A DNA stretch of 64,000 nucleotides from Saprospiraceae bacterium (GTDB lineage Bacteria > Bacteroidota > Bacteroidia > Chitinophagales > Saprospiraceae): NCBI GenBank assembly GCA_029212405.1, contig JARGNR010000026.1, positions 1-64,000 of the forward strand, in the 5' to 3' direction. Of the stretch, positions 1-8,589 are shown in pieces. The notes under the pieces were generated by a model. The model saw nothing but the letters and a program-made list of their open reading frames with translations. It did no database searches and was not told the DNA's origin. The position numbers and the translations under genes were made by a program. The first letter of the stretch is position 1. Every line of letters starts with the position of its first letter.

Positions 1-1587
1 CTCGCCTTCATGTGCGCCGCTGTAAATTGGGAAAAATTGAGCATCGTGGTCAAAGATGGAAGGATCCCACACATCTTGGGTATGGCACTGGGTACAATCC
101 GTTGAGAAATTGGCGGCTGAGTGATTCGGATCAGTAGTCGCGTTGAACTCCTCCAAGTGGCATCCGATGCAGTCATTCGGAGTATTGATATAATCACCAT
201 TGTGGCAGGCAGCACAATCATTGGAGATGATGGCATGTGCTCCTTCCAATACATAAAAATCGTCGTGGATGTCAAATGCAGCCGGCATCCAATCGGGTTC
301 TGTGGTGTGACAGTTGATACAGTCATTCGACAGATTTAAAGCAACGTGATTGGGATTGATGCTGCCTTCAAAATCTAGGGTGTGGCAGTCTACACAATTG
401 GTAGATGTACCTTCAAATCCCGCACTGTGACAGTCGATGCATTCCACACCGATATGGGATCCGGTCAGAGGGAAGTTGGTATTATCATGGTCAAAGGCCA
501 TGTCTGCATCTCCATTCGGATGGCACGCCAGACAGGCATTGTCTTCATAGATATAACCGGAAATGCCCTCATGTTCTTCGTCGGTTTCAGGATTGATATG
601 GCATCCAATACACTGGAACTCCTGGTAGTTATTGGCATTGGTGTGGCACTCGATACAGTCATTCCAAACGCCTTCATGTGCTCCACTGTAAATAGGGAAA
701 TGTTGCGCATCATGATTGTTGAATTCTGCAGGAGTCCATCCCGGTTGGGTAGTGTGGCACTCCGTACAATCTACACTGAAGTTCACTAATTCATGATCAG
801 GGGATGAAGTTGCTGTAAAATCATTTTGGTGGCAGGAAATACAATCAGGAGAGAGGTCACTAAAAGAATTTGTAGTGTGACATGTGGCGCAATCCTGAAT
901 GTCATGCCCCAGTGTTAATGGGAAAAATGAATGATCGACAACATCTGTATTCCATGAATCTCCTTCGGGGGAGTGGCAATCCAAACAATTCATTGAGAAA
1001 TTAGCGTCAATATGATTCGGACTTTCGGTCGTCTCAAAGTCCATTTGGTGACACGCATAACAATCGTTGCCGATTCTATCAAATCTCAAATTGGTTTCTG
1101 AGGTATGACAATCTACACAGGAAAGTACGGCATGCTGCCCGATAAGTGGAAATCCATTTTCTTCGTGGATTTCTAGGATGTCATCAACCAACCAATTATC
1201 AGGCGTATGACAACGGATACAATCATTTCCTACCGTCATAGAATGAACATCCAAGTGACAATCGATGCATGCTGAAGTAGTTTGATTGAAAACTAAGGTA
1301 GGGTGGCAATCCAGACAATTTACCGTTTCATGCATTCCCGTGAGTGGGAAGTTGGTATTAAAATGATTGAAACTTGTGTCTGGAACAACCGTCTCATTTC
1401 CAATAGAATCTATTTTGATAATAAATTTTTCTACTTGGAAATTCCATTGATCGTTTGGTATTTCCCAGCCTGATGTTGTATGACATGCAATACAATCCAT
1501 CTTCAATTCATCCCCATGAGGCGATTGAGCGAGTGATTCGAAAACTCCGAACACTACAATGGATATTATAAATGACAGTCTATACAT
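1..1587 (-). CDS. multiheme cytochrome c (at least 19 hemes), 3' end missing
   Basis: The minus-strand frame is open from ATG at 1587 to the window edge, giving 529 residues without a stop, so the C-terminus lies outside. The N-terminus is a signal peptide (MYRLSFIISIVVFGVFESLAQ), and the first CxxCH follows about 10 residues after it. I count 19 CxxCH heme-c motifs, for example CIACH, CLDCH, CIRCH, CYACH, CATCH and CINCH. They alternate with segments of the type FxHxxTNFPLxGxH that supply extra His ligands. This is the cytochrome c3/c7-like repeat architecture of periplasmic or surface electron carriers. The start codon overlaps the end of the preceding 23-heme gene by 22 bases, so the two are translationally coupled. 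The product is exported; its substrate or redox partner is not visible. The heme count is a direct count; the electron-conduit role is inferred from the operon. Confidence 0.9.
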   Translation of the reverse strand, partial: MYRLSFIISIVVFGVFESLAQSPHGDELKMDCIACHTTSGWEIPNDQWNFQVEKFIIKIDSIGNETVVPDTSFNHFNTNFPLTGMHETVNCLDCHPTLVFNQTTSACIDCHLDVHSMTVGNDCIRCHTPDNWLVDDILEIHEENGFPLIGQHAVLSCVDCHTSETNLRFDRIGNDCYACHQMDFETTESPNHIDANFSMNCLDCHSPEGDSWNTDVVDHSFFPLTLGHDIQDCATCHTTNSFSDLSPDCISCHQNDFTATSSPDHELVNFSVDCTECHTTQPGWTPAEFNNHDAQHFPIYSGAHEGVWNDCIECHTNANNYQEFQCIGCHINPETDEEHEGISGYIYEDNACLACHPNGDADMAFDHDNTNFPLTGSHIGVECIDCHSAGFEGTSTNCVDCHTLDFEGSINPNHVALNLSNDCINCHTTEPDWMPAAFDIHDDFYVLEGAHAIISNDCAACHNGDYINTPNDCIGCHLEEFNATTDPNHSAANFSTDCTQCHTQDVWDPSIFDHDAQFFPIYSGAHEGE

Positions 1588-3395
1588 TCATGTTTTTCTA
1601 TTTGATAAATAATAGTGGATTGACCATTTATCTGGGCAGAGGAAGTATGACACGCATTACAATCTGCTTCCAGGTGTTTTCCCTCCAGAGGAAAGTTTGT
1701 GTTGTTATGATTAAAATTAGTAGGAAACCAAGATGCTGTAACGTGACATCTTCTACAGTCTGTGATTTGTTCTATGGCAAATTGATCTCCATGTATATTC
1801 GCATGACATGAGATGCATTCGGATTCGAGATTTGAAAACTGTTGTTTGATCGTAGTTGAATTTTCTACAGATTCAAAATGGCAGGTTCGACATTCGATGT
1901 TGGAATGTTGCCCTGTCAGATCCCATTGCGTTGTACTGTGGTCAAAACTTATATCCCTCCAAGATTCGCTGGTGTGGCAAACCGTGCAATCTTGATTGGG
2001 ATAATAGATAGCGTTGATTTCATTTTCATGAATATCATCATGACAATCTACACAAGATTGACCTATGTTTCTAAATGACCAATGTTCTTCATCTACATGA
2101 CAAGCAAAACATGGAGTGGCCAGATGCGCACCTTCCAAAGGGAAGAATGATGCCTGATGTTCTGTTGGGCCAAAGGTCGTATAGGTAAATTTTTCATTTA
2201 CGGTATGACATGCTATACAATCGGGACTTTGCCCATCCTTCTTAAATTCTCCATGATGATAATCTTGGTGACAATTTTTACATTCATGGTGATCAATAGG
2301 AGCTGTAAATCGGTCTGTATGACACAATTTACAATCCACCAACACATGTTGGCCTATTAAGGGGAAATCGGTTATGCTGTGGTCAAACGAATTCATTTCT
2401 TTAAGGGCAAAAAAGCTCTCTTCTGAGTGGCATTGAATACAATCGGTTCCAAATTTACCTTCGTGGACATCTGCATGGCATTCTATACAATTGGTTTCCT
2501 GGATGGTGAGCTTGTCCTGGAAAATCGTGGTTGCATTTGCAGTGGAGGTGTGGCATTCAAAACATCCCACTTTTATGTGACTCCCTTTCAATTCAAATGA
2601 GGTCGTATTGTGATTGAATTTGGACTGACCTACAAAACGACTAAATGACTGCTCAGTATGACACTGGGTACACGCTCCTTCCAAATTGCCTTGATGTGCA
2701 TCGGAGTGACAATCCGTGCATGCAGCATGAGGTATATCGGTAAATCGCTGGAATTCCTGACCATTTTTCAGGGACTTCGGATGGCATTCGAGGCAACTTA
2801 CTTGTGCATGTGCTCCGTTCAATTGAAAATTTGCTGTTGTATGATTAAATTTTTGTGCTGGATCGAATTGGTCAAAGTTGTGGCATTGTAAACAATCATT
2901 TCCCAATGTGTTTTGGTGGTAATCCGAATGACAATCCAGGCACGCCGTTCCCATTCCCAGATAGGTATCTTTTCTTTGTTTGAGTTTTTGGTCCTGAATA
3001 TTATCCGGTTGGTGGCATGCTCTACAATCAATTACGGCATGTTGACCTTCTAAGGGATATCCTGCAAGTGTGTGGTTAAATGCTTCTTCATCCCATCGTA
3101 CCATGTCAAATTTTTCTCCATGGTGGTCGTTGTGGCAATCCACACATTCTTTCGTTTTAACTTCCTGTGAAACGTGAAAGCCTCTATTGGATTGAATGAG
3201 CTGATCAATTTCAATATGGCAGTTCAGGCATTTTTGATCGGGTACTTTGTTGCCGAGATCGTGACATTGGGTACAGTTGCTTATTCCTTCCAAATGAGAA
3301 TGAGGCAGAGACAGCTTTCCAGGTGAGATCTGACTCAACGCGAAAACGGCAGTTGTGCACATCAAAATAAGGCTATATGTCCATTTTTGTATCAC
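1566..3395 (-). CDS. 23-heme cytochrome c, exported
   Basis: This 609-residue protein has an N-terminal hydrophobic export signal (about residues 5-22) and 23 CxxCH motifs; the last (CIDCH) lies one residue before the stop. A repeating unit of roughly 90 residues contains FxHxxTxFxLxGxH, a CxxCH, and then a CxxCHxDxHxG-type pair. This is the cytochrome c3-family pattern, in which the additional His residues act as distal heme ligands. The start is GTG at 3395, directly after the TAA of the upstream flavoprotein gene. A GGAG about 7 bases before it supports this start, which is notable because Shine-Dalgarno sequences are usually weak in Bacteroidota. It sits third in a four-gene operon with membrane redox proteins, so it probably takes electrons from, or delivers them to, the heme-b protein. 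Periplasmic or cell-surface location is inferred; no lipobox or T9SS tail is seen. Confidence 0.92.
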   Translation of the reverse strand: MIQKWTYSLILMCTTAVFALSQISPGKLSLPHSHLEGISNCTQCHDLGNKVPDQKCLNCHIEIDQLIQSNRGFHVSQEVKTKECVDCHNDHHGEKFDMVRWDEEAFNHTLAGYPLEGQHAVIDCRACHQPDNIQDQKLKQRKDTYLGMGTACLDCHSDYHQNTLGNDCLQCHNFDQFDPAQKFNHTTANFQLNGAHAQVSCLECHPKSLKNGQEFQRFTDIPHAACTDCHSDAHQGNLEGACTQCHTEQSFSRFVGQSKFNHNTTSFELKGSHIKVGCFECHTSTANATTIFQDKLTIQETNCIECHADVHEGKFGTDCIQCHSEESFFALKEMNSFDHSITDFPLIGQHVLVDCKLCHTDRFTAPIDHHECKNCHQDYHHGEFKKDGQSPDCIACHTVNEKFTYTTFGPTEHQASFFPLEGAHLATPCFACHVDEEHWSFRNIGQSCVDCHDDIHENEINAIYYPNQDCTVCHTSESWRDISFDHSTTQWDLTGQHSNIECRTCHFESVENSTTIKQQFSNLESECISCHANIHGDQFAIEQITDCRRCHVTASWFPTNFNHNNTNFPLEGKHLEADCNACHTSSAQINGQSTIIYQIEKHECIDCHL

Positions 3396-4748
3396 TTATA
3401 CTCCATGTTTTTTCATGATGTAACCAAATCGTTTTTTGACTTCTATTCCCGCATTGGATAAAAAATTTGTAGGCAGTTCTCCTCCAGCAAAAATGTACAC
3501 CAGATCATTCTTCATTTTCCGTATTTGATCTTCCCCTTTTACATTTAAACGAATGGAATTATCCTGAATGGCCTCAAGGTTTGAATTATATATAATTGTA
3601 ATTTTATTGGCCTTTTCAGCCTCAATAATTTTCTCTTTATTTTTGGGTTTTAATCGGGCGAATACGTCTTTACGGTAGGAAAGAGTGACTTCATTTTCAT
3701 CCATTAAAAGCATGGCTGATTCAATGGCAGAATCTCCTCCACCTACCACCAGGATATGTTTATTTTGAATCAATTCAGGTTCTAATAATCGGTAAAATAC
3801 TTTTGGCAATTCCTCTCCTGAAACCCCTAATTTTCTTGGTGTTCCTCTTCTACCAATAGCAATAAGGACATGCTTGCAAATGAGAGCTTCTTTAGAAGAA
3901 GTCATTACTTTAAACGTACCATCCTCCAAAGGGATTATGTTGTCCACTTTGGTGTTTTCCCTAATGGTTATATCATTTTTAGAAAGCGCTTCATTCCAAA
4001 TTTGCAATAATTCATCTTTGGAGGTGTCGTAAAGATTGACTTTCCCATAAAGGGGAAGATCCATTGGATTTGTCATTACAATTTTGGCTCTGGGGAAGGA
4101 ATATACGGTACCACCGAGTGTATCCTGTTCTAAGACTTCAAATGAAAGTCCATGTTTTTTTGCGGTCAATGCACCCGATATTCCCGCAGGCCCCGCTCCG
4201 ATTATTACCAGGTCCAAAATTGAATTGTTCTTGTGCGTCAGTCCTTTAATTATGTTTTCAACGGCCTGTTTCCCTTGTTCGACACTATTCTTGATTAAGC
4301 CCATCCCTCCCAGTTCGCCAGCAATAAATATCCCTTTAATATTGGTTTCGAACGTCTGATTTACATGGGGCAATTCAACGCCTCTGGTTTCCGTACCTAT
4401 TCGTAAGGAAATGGCTTCGACCGGACAGGTATGAAAGCATGCACCATGTCCCACACAACTGGATGCATTAATAGCAGCCGCTTTCCCATCTACAATTCCC
4501 AATATATCTTTTTCTGGGCAAGCACTGATACAAGCGGCACTACCGATACAGGTATTGAGATCAATGTAGGGATGTAATGAAATTGGTTCAAAGCTTCCTT
4601 CTTCTTTTGCTAAAGCAATTTTAGCCGTTGTCGTTGCGGTTACCTTATTTTGCTTTCTTAAATAGAAAAATATAATAAGTCCACACAAGATGAAGACACT
4701 GCCATAAATTACTATTTGCTCTATCAATACTTCCATTAGAATATCCAT
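3396..4748 (-). CDS. membrane-anchored iron-sulfur flavoprotein (NAD(P)/FAD oxidoreductase)
   Basis: The 450-residue protein starts with one membrane helix (about 13-30). A ferredoxin-like part follows with two motifs, C67-x5-C73-x3-C77-P and C98-x5-C104-x3-C108-P. Both lack the second Cys of the usual CxxCxxC, with Ser70 and His101 in its place. A thioredoxin-reductase-like region comes next: the FAD-binding element GIFIAGELGG (139-148) precedes the first Rossmann motif GAGPAG (184-189), and a second nucleotide motif GGGDSA lies at 336-341. The order looks circularly permuted relative to thioredoxin reductase, where the GIFIAGE-type element is last. The likely reaction is NAD(P)H oxidation with transfer through FAD and Fe-S centres to a membrane partner. 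It overlaps the heme-b gene by 13 bases and abuts the 23-heme gene. The electron donor and direction are inferred. Confidence 0.85.
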   Translation of the reverse strand: MDILMEVLIEQIVIYGSVFILCGLIIFFYLRKQNKVTATTTAKIALAKEEGSFEPISLHPYIDLNTCIGSAACISACPEKDILGIVDGKAAAINASSCVGHGACFHTCPVEAISLRIGTETRGVELPHVNQTFETNIKGIFIAGELGGMGLIKNSVEQGKQAVENIIKGLTHKNNSILDLVIIGAGPAGISGALTAKKHGLSFEVLEQDTLGGTVYSFPRAKIVMTNPMDLPLYGKVNLYDTSKDELLQIWNEALSKNDITIRENTKVDNIIPLEDGTFKVMTSSKEALICKHVLIAIGRRGTPRKLGVSGEELPKVFYRLLEPELIQNKHILVVGGGDSAIESAMLLMDENEVTLSYRKDVFARLKPKNKEKIIEAEKANKITIIYNSNLEAIQDNSIRLNVKGEDQIRKMKNDLVYIFAGGELPTNFLSNAGIEVKKRFGYIMKKHGV

Positions 4749-5578
4749 TTATATCCAAGAGCAATAGTTACTCCTACGTGAATAAGTACAATGACGACCA
4801 TAATTATTGCAAACGGCATATGGACCACATGCCAGTACTTGAACAATTTTTGCATCTTTTCCAATCTGCCAATTTTGCTGGATAGTGCTATTTCTTCTGA
4901 AACCAATCTTAATATTTTGGTTGTTGTCCCTTTCGAAATATTTTTATTGCCTAAAAATTTCTTGATCTCCCTTGCTTTCTTGCGTTTTTCAAAGAGGGAC
5001 AATAATCCATTTGTTACCTGGGATTCGCTGGAGAAAATGGTTTCTACGATTGTTTGATCGATAGATTCTAAACGTAAAACTTGTTGTGTGATCTCCTGCC
5101 GTTTCTTTTGGATGTCTTGCATACTGAGTTCTTGGCCTTCAATACTTCTGGGAATTTGAATATAAATGAACCTTCCAATAATCCCACTTAACACTACTGC
5201 TACCATGCTCCAAAACGCAATAGATACAATCCCTCCAAACTTAAAAGTGGTATGAAATAGAATAAGAATTGGACCTAATGTGCATAGAAATATGTGAAAT
5301 TCTAATAGATATTTGAGTCGGATCCAATTTTTTAGAAATCCGTATCTTTTTCGCGCAATATAAATCGCGACTCCAAATGTAATCATTGCAGTTCCTATTA
5401 CACCGAGTCCTTGCCCCATAATTCCAGAGGGTTTGAACCAATCATAATTTTCATGATAGAATCGTTCTTCAATAGGAAGACTATAATAGGAATAACCACT
5501 AGCGGCCACATAGTATGTTATCGCAAGAACTGTGAGCGTCATAGTTCCGATATATATAGTATGTGCTTCTTTAGTCAT
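4736..5578 (-). CDS. membrane heme-b type electron-transfer protein
   Basis: This 280-residue integral membrane protein has helices at about 10-30, 55-75, 90-112, 116-140 and 252-275. A charged, helical cytoplasmic or periplasmic loop (about 145-248) separates the last helix from the rest. His95 and His109 lie in one helix and His253 and His267 in another, each pair 14 residues apart; His250 is a further candidate. Two His per helix at this spacing is the arrangement that binds two stacked b hemes in ferric-reductase- and NADPH-oxidase-type proteins. I do not recognise a named family with certainty. It is the first gene of the operon, upstream of the Fe-S flavoprotein and the two multiheme cytochromes, and would be the transmembrane step. 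Family-level assignment is moderate; membrane nature is clear. Confidence 0.75.
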   Translation of the reverse strand: MTKEAHTIYIGTMTLTVLAITYYVAASGYSYYSLPIEERFYHENYDWFKPSGIMGQGLGVIGTAMITFGVAIYIARKRYGFLKNWIRLKYLLEFHIFLCTLGPILILFHTTFKFGGIVSIAFWSMVAVVLSGIIGRFIYIQIPRSIEGQELSMQDIQKKRQEITQQVLRLESIDQTIVETIFSSESQVTNGLLSLFEKRKKAREIKKFLGNKNISKGTTTKILRLVSEEIALSSKIGRLEKMQKLFKYWHVVHMPFAIIMVVIVLIHVGVTIALGYKWIF

Positions 5579-5889
5579 GTATAATTTAATTATGCATAGT
5601 TGAAAATAGTGTAGGGGATAGACTACTATTTTTAGAAAATTTTACTAAAAGGGTTACTGTATATTATGGGATTGAAACTTAAATATTGCTATAAGAATCA
5701 GTTGAATTGACAATGCTTTGTAATTGTTTGTGAGTACAAATACTGTCGAAATTCAAGATGTAATCCTAAACATACGATTGACTGATTTTTAAATACGTTG
5801 GAATTGAAATTGACTGCCCTCAGCTTGTTCATTTGCTCCGAAAGCAAATCCAACAAAAATATGTAATCGAATAGAATGGATTACTTCAA
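5579..5889. other. intergenic region upstream of the multiheme operon
   Basis: About 310 bases separate the first gene of the minus-strand electron-transfer operon from the end of the next minus-strand gene. It should hold the operon promoter. I looked for the Bacteroidota TTTG / TAnnTTTG pair and saw no convincing match. I see no coding frame, strong hairpin or RNA gene. Confidence 0.5.
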
Positions 5890-6255
5890 TTAGGCAAATA
5901 TAGGAGGTCCCCGGAAAGTGTTTTTTCTGAAATAGTCACGCCTTATAATCGGGACATTATCAATTAAGTATGGCTCCTGGGTGTTAGAAACTTTTTGATT
6001 TTGGAATGCGACCATATGAATGGAAGGAGGAGGTGCTGGGTTTGATTCAAATTGAATATTATAATCAAAATCGAAATCTTTTGATTGCTCAAAACATTCC
6101 ATATGGCCTTCTCCTAAATCTGTAAGAAACAGTAATTCAATATAGTCTATCAGATGCTCAGCATCCGAAAAAGTAGCTTGTTTCTCATACTCATCCAATT
6201 CGTCATAGTGCTTGTGAGGCACAATGCTGTGCAAGATTAATATACTTGCTGACAA
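5890..6255 (-). CDS. small secreted or membrane-anchored protein, unknown function
   Basis: The frame is closed by a stop at 5890 and stays open up to 6294. From the TTG at 6255 it gives 121 residues. The upstream part encodes VPIKAIKLILVYLSASIL, which looks like the rest of an export signal, but no ATG, GTG or TTG precedes it before the in-frame TAA at 6295-6297. The true start is therefore uncertain: the TTG, a rare start codon, or a lost start. After the hydrophobic N-terminus comes LHSIVPHKHYDE, resembling the HxxxPHxH motif of small Bacteroidota proteins near metal-resistance genes. The middle is acidic and the end is rich in Pro and aromatic residues. It is the last gene of the copper island, so a metal-related role is possible but unproven. 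Confidence 0.5.
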   Translation of the reverse strand: MSASILILHSIVPHKHYDELDEYEKQATFSDAEHLIDYIELLFLTDLGEGHMECFEQSKDFDFDYNIQFESNPAPPPSIHMVAFQNQKVSNTQEPYLIDNVPIIRRDYFRKNTFRGPPIFA

Positions 6256-6473
6256 ATAGACTAATATGAGTTTAATTGCTTTGATAGGTACTTTTTATAT
6301 TAAAAAATAACGATCGGAATACATTACTTACTTCATATAAAGTGAGTTTCATAAGTAATTTTGATCTAATATATAAATATTTTATATGGGATGCAAAAAT
6401 CAATAAAAAAAATAATGACATGGTAAGCAAGCATGCAAACATGATTCACGTTTAACGGTCTTACCTATTTATC

Positions 6474-7571
6474 CTAAAATGGATCACTATACGCAGGATC
6501 AGCAAGCATAGTTTGATCCGTCAAAGTTTTCAAGAAATTGAGTAAATCCACTTTGTCTTCATCGTTCAGAAACAATCCAGTTTCAGAAGTTGCCAATAGG
6601 GCAGGGTCGATGGTTGTGGATGGATGAATGCCTTCATTATAGTGGTCAATGACTTCTTCCAAGGTTGCAAACCTACCGTCATGCATGTACGGGGCGGTCA
6701 ACTCTATGTTTCGTAAAGAGGGAACCTTGAACTTGGCATTGTCTGAAGGATCCATGGTGACTTTTGCTCTACCCATATCCATGAAATTTTCATCAGAGTC
6801 CAAGCCATTATTCATATATTGATCATTCTCAAAATTTGCACCTCCATGACAGTGAGCACAGTCTGCACCGGAAAACTGTGGAAAAAAGGGATTGTATTCT
6901 GTCTCATAAAGCAACCGACCTCTCTCTTCACTTTCTGTTAATTCTACCAAACCGGCTTTCCATTGGTCAAATTTACTATCGTAAGACACAATTGAAAACA
7001 TAAATTGCTCCATCGCTTTTGCCATTTTATCCACCGTAATCTCATCATCCCCAAATGTCCTCGTGAATTGATCTCTATAGGTTTTGCTATCGGCTAATTT
7101 TGCAATGACATTATCCAAGGTTTCATCCATTTCCAATTCGTCTTGAATGGGTAAGATGGCTTGGTCACGCAATAAATGTGCTCTTCCATCCCAAAAGAAT
7201 TCATTGGTATTCCACGCCATATTGAAGACGGACATTGCTTGTCGTTTGCCTGGTAAACCTTGAACCCCTATGGAAAATTTAGTGGTATCCGAAAAAGCAT
7301 GTTCTTGTCTATGGCAACTTGCACAAGATTGAGAATTGTCGCTGGAAAGCATTTTTTCATAGAACAACATCCTTCCCAATTGTACTCCTTGAACTGTCAA
7401 CACATTGTCTTCTGGTAAATTGGGAGCAGGAAGTGCCCCATAGGCCAATTCATAAGGGGTGGTATCAATTTCGATTACCTCTTCCGGGGGTTCCATGGTA
7501 GGGTTATCACTGCAGGAGTAAATGAGGGCTATTGAAAAGAGAAACGCACAGATGTATATATATTTATTCAT
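6474..7571 (-). CDS. diheme cytochrome c peroxidase (MauG/MbnH-like), lipoprotein
   Basis: This is a 365-residue protein with a lipoprotein signal (LIYSC, Cys20) and two heme-c motifs, CASCH (Cys83/Cys86/His87) and CAHCH (Cys238/Cys241/His242). The C-terminal block with VPSLRNIELTAPYMHDG is typical of the bacterial diheme peroxidase superfamily (CcpA, MauG, MbnH). Length fits the family. Members either reduce H2O2 or use a bis-Fe(IV) state to modify a partner protein. The neighbour two genes upstream is MbnP-like, whose known partner MbnH belongs to this superfamily, so protein modification is more likely than simple peroxide removal. It overlaps the preceding paralogue by 8 bases. Which of the two paralogues does which job cannot be told from sequence. 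Confidence 0.88.
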   Translation of the reverse strand: MNKYIYICAFLFSIALIYSCSDNPTMEPPEEVIEIDTTPYELAYGALPAPNLPEDNVLTVQGVQLGRMLFYEKMLSSDNSQSCASCHRQEHAFSDTTKFSIGVQGLPGKRQAMSVFNMAWNTNEFFWDGRAHLLRDQAILPIQDELEMDETLDNVIAKLADSKTYRDQFTRTFGDDEITVDKMAKAMEQFMFSIVSYDSKFDQWKAGLVELTESEERGRLLYETEYNPFFPQFSGADCAHCHGGANFENDQYMNNGLDSDENFMDMGRAKVTMDPSDNAKFKVPSLRNIELTAPYMHDGRFATLEEVIDHYNEGIHPSTTIDPALLATSETGLFLNDEDKVDLLNFLKTLTDQTMLADPAYSDPF

Positions 7572-8586
7572 TACTAAAATTCTTGTTAGTTATAAAGTTT
7601 TGATCCGTCAGTGAGTGCAAAAATGCAAGGAGGTCGTCCTTTTCTTGCGAACTCAATTCTAAAGGGCGAACGAGAGCACTTTGGTTAAAATGTGAATGCC
7701 CTCCGCTATCATAATGTTCGATTACTTCAACTAGGGTTTGAAAAGAACCATCGTGCATATAAGGTGCAGTCAATTCTATATTCCGTAATGAGGGCACTTT
7801 AAACAAGGCGATATCTTCTTCTTTTTGTGTCAATCTTGCCCTTCCTTCATCTGGATATTCCGCATACAATCCATTATTCTGAAATGTGTAATTGGTAAAA
7901 TTAAAGTCGGCGTGGCAGGAGGAACAAGAGGTCCGATCACTTTCAAAAAGGACTTTTCCTCTTTTGGCGGAAGCACTCATGGAACCGGTTATTTGATAGT
8001 TGTATTCCATATCGTACAGGCTTTGACCGCTGATGAGACTACGTTCAAATTGAGCTAAGGCACGGGTGATCACAAATGAATTGGGTTCCTGGTCATAAGC
8101 ATCCAGAGACAGGGTGATATATTCCTCTATTTTTGATAGCGTATCGGCAATCAATACAATATTATTGTTGAATTCATTGTGTTCTTGAATGGGGACCAAT
8201 ACCTGCATTTCCAAGGTAGGAACTCCACCTTCTCTTGTGAAATAAGGATGAAAAGCAACGTTAGCCAACGTAGGTGAGTTTCGACTTCCTTCCAATTCAT
8301 CTGAACCAAAGCTCACTTTTTTATCGTCAGAAAATGCCAATTTGGGATCGTGACAAGATGCGCAACTGATTTGGCCGTCTTTGGATAAAATAGGGTCGAA
8401 AAACAATTTCTTTCCAAGTGTCCATCTTTTTGGGGTATATTCATTACCCGTAGGATGTTCTACCGAGGGGAACCCTGGTGGAGATTCCATCAACATCAAA
8501 TTATCTACTTCAATACTATCCACTTCTTTTGAACAAGAAAGAATGCAAATGGAAAGTAAAATGATATACCAATTTCTATAGGTCAA
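7564..8586 (-). CDS. diheme cytochrome c peroxidase (MauG/MbnH-like), second copy, lipoprotein
   Basis: The 340-residue product has lipobox ILSC (Cys18) and two heme-c motifs, CASCH (Cys75/Cys78/His79) and CSSCH (Cys221/Cys224/His225). The C-terminal signature VPSLRNIELTAPYMHDG is nearly identical to that of the downstream paralogue, so the two arose by tandem duplication. It begins 3 bases after the MbnP-like gene on the minus strand and overlaps the next peroxidase gene by 8 bases, which gives a tight three-gene transcription unit. By analogy with MbnH it may oxidise a Trp of MbnP to kynurenine to build a copper site. Anchoring by lipid at the inner or outer membrane is inferred from the lipobox. 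Confidence 0.88.
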   Translation of the reverse strand: MTYRNWYIILLSICILSCSKEVDSIEVDNLMLMESPPGFPSVEHPTGNEYTPKRWTLGKKLFFDPILSKDGQISCASCHDPKLAFSDDKKVSFGSDELEGSRNSPTLANVAFHPYFTREGGVPTLEMQVLVPIQEHNEFNNNIVLIADTLSKIEEYITLSLDAYDQEPNSFVITRALAQFERSLISGQSLYDMEYNYQITGSMSASAKRGKVLFESDRTSCSSCHADFNFTNYTFQNNGLYAEYPDEGRARLTQKEEDIALFKVPSLRNIELTAPYMHDGSFQTLVEVIEHYDSGGHSHFNQSALVRPLELSSQEKDDLLAFLHSLTDQNFITNKNFSNE

Positions 8587-8589
8587 TTC

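Noticed and set aside
121-1000. Plus-strand open frames across the multiheme region
   Set aside because: They are antisense to clear heme-motif coding sequence (19 CxxCH motifs on the minus strand) and encode no recognisable domain.
1-3395. Regular short repeats resembling a CRISPR array or satellite
   Set aside because: The repeats are the codons for CxxCH and the FxHxxTxFxLxGxH units; spacing varies and the frame stays open.
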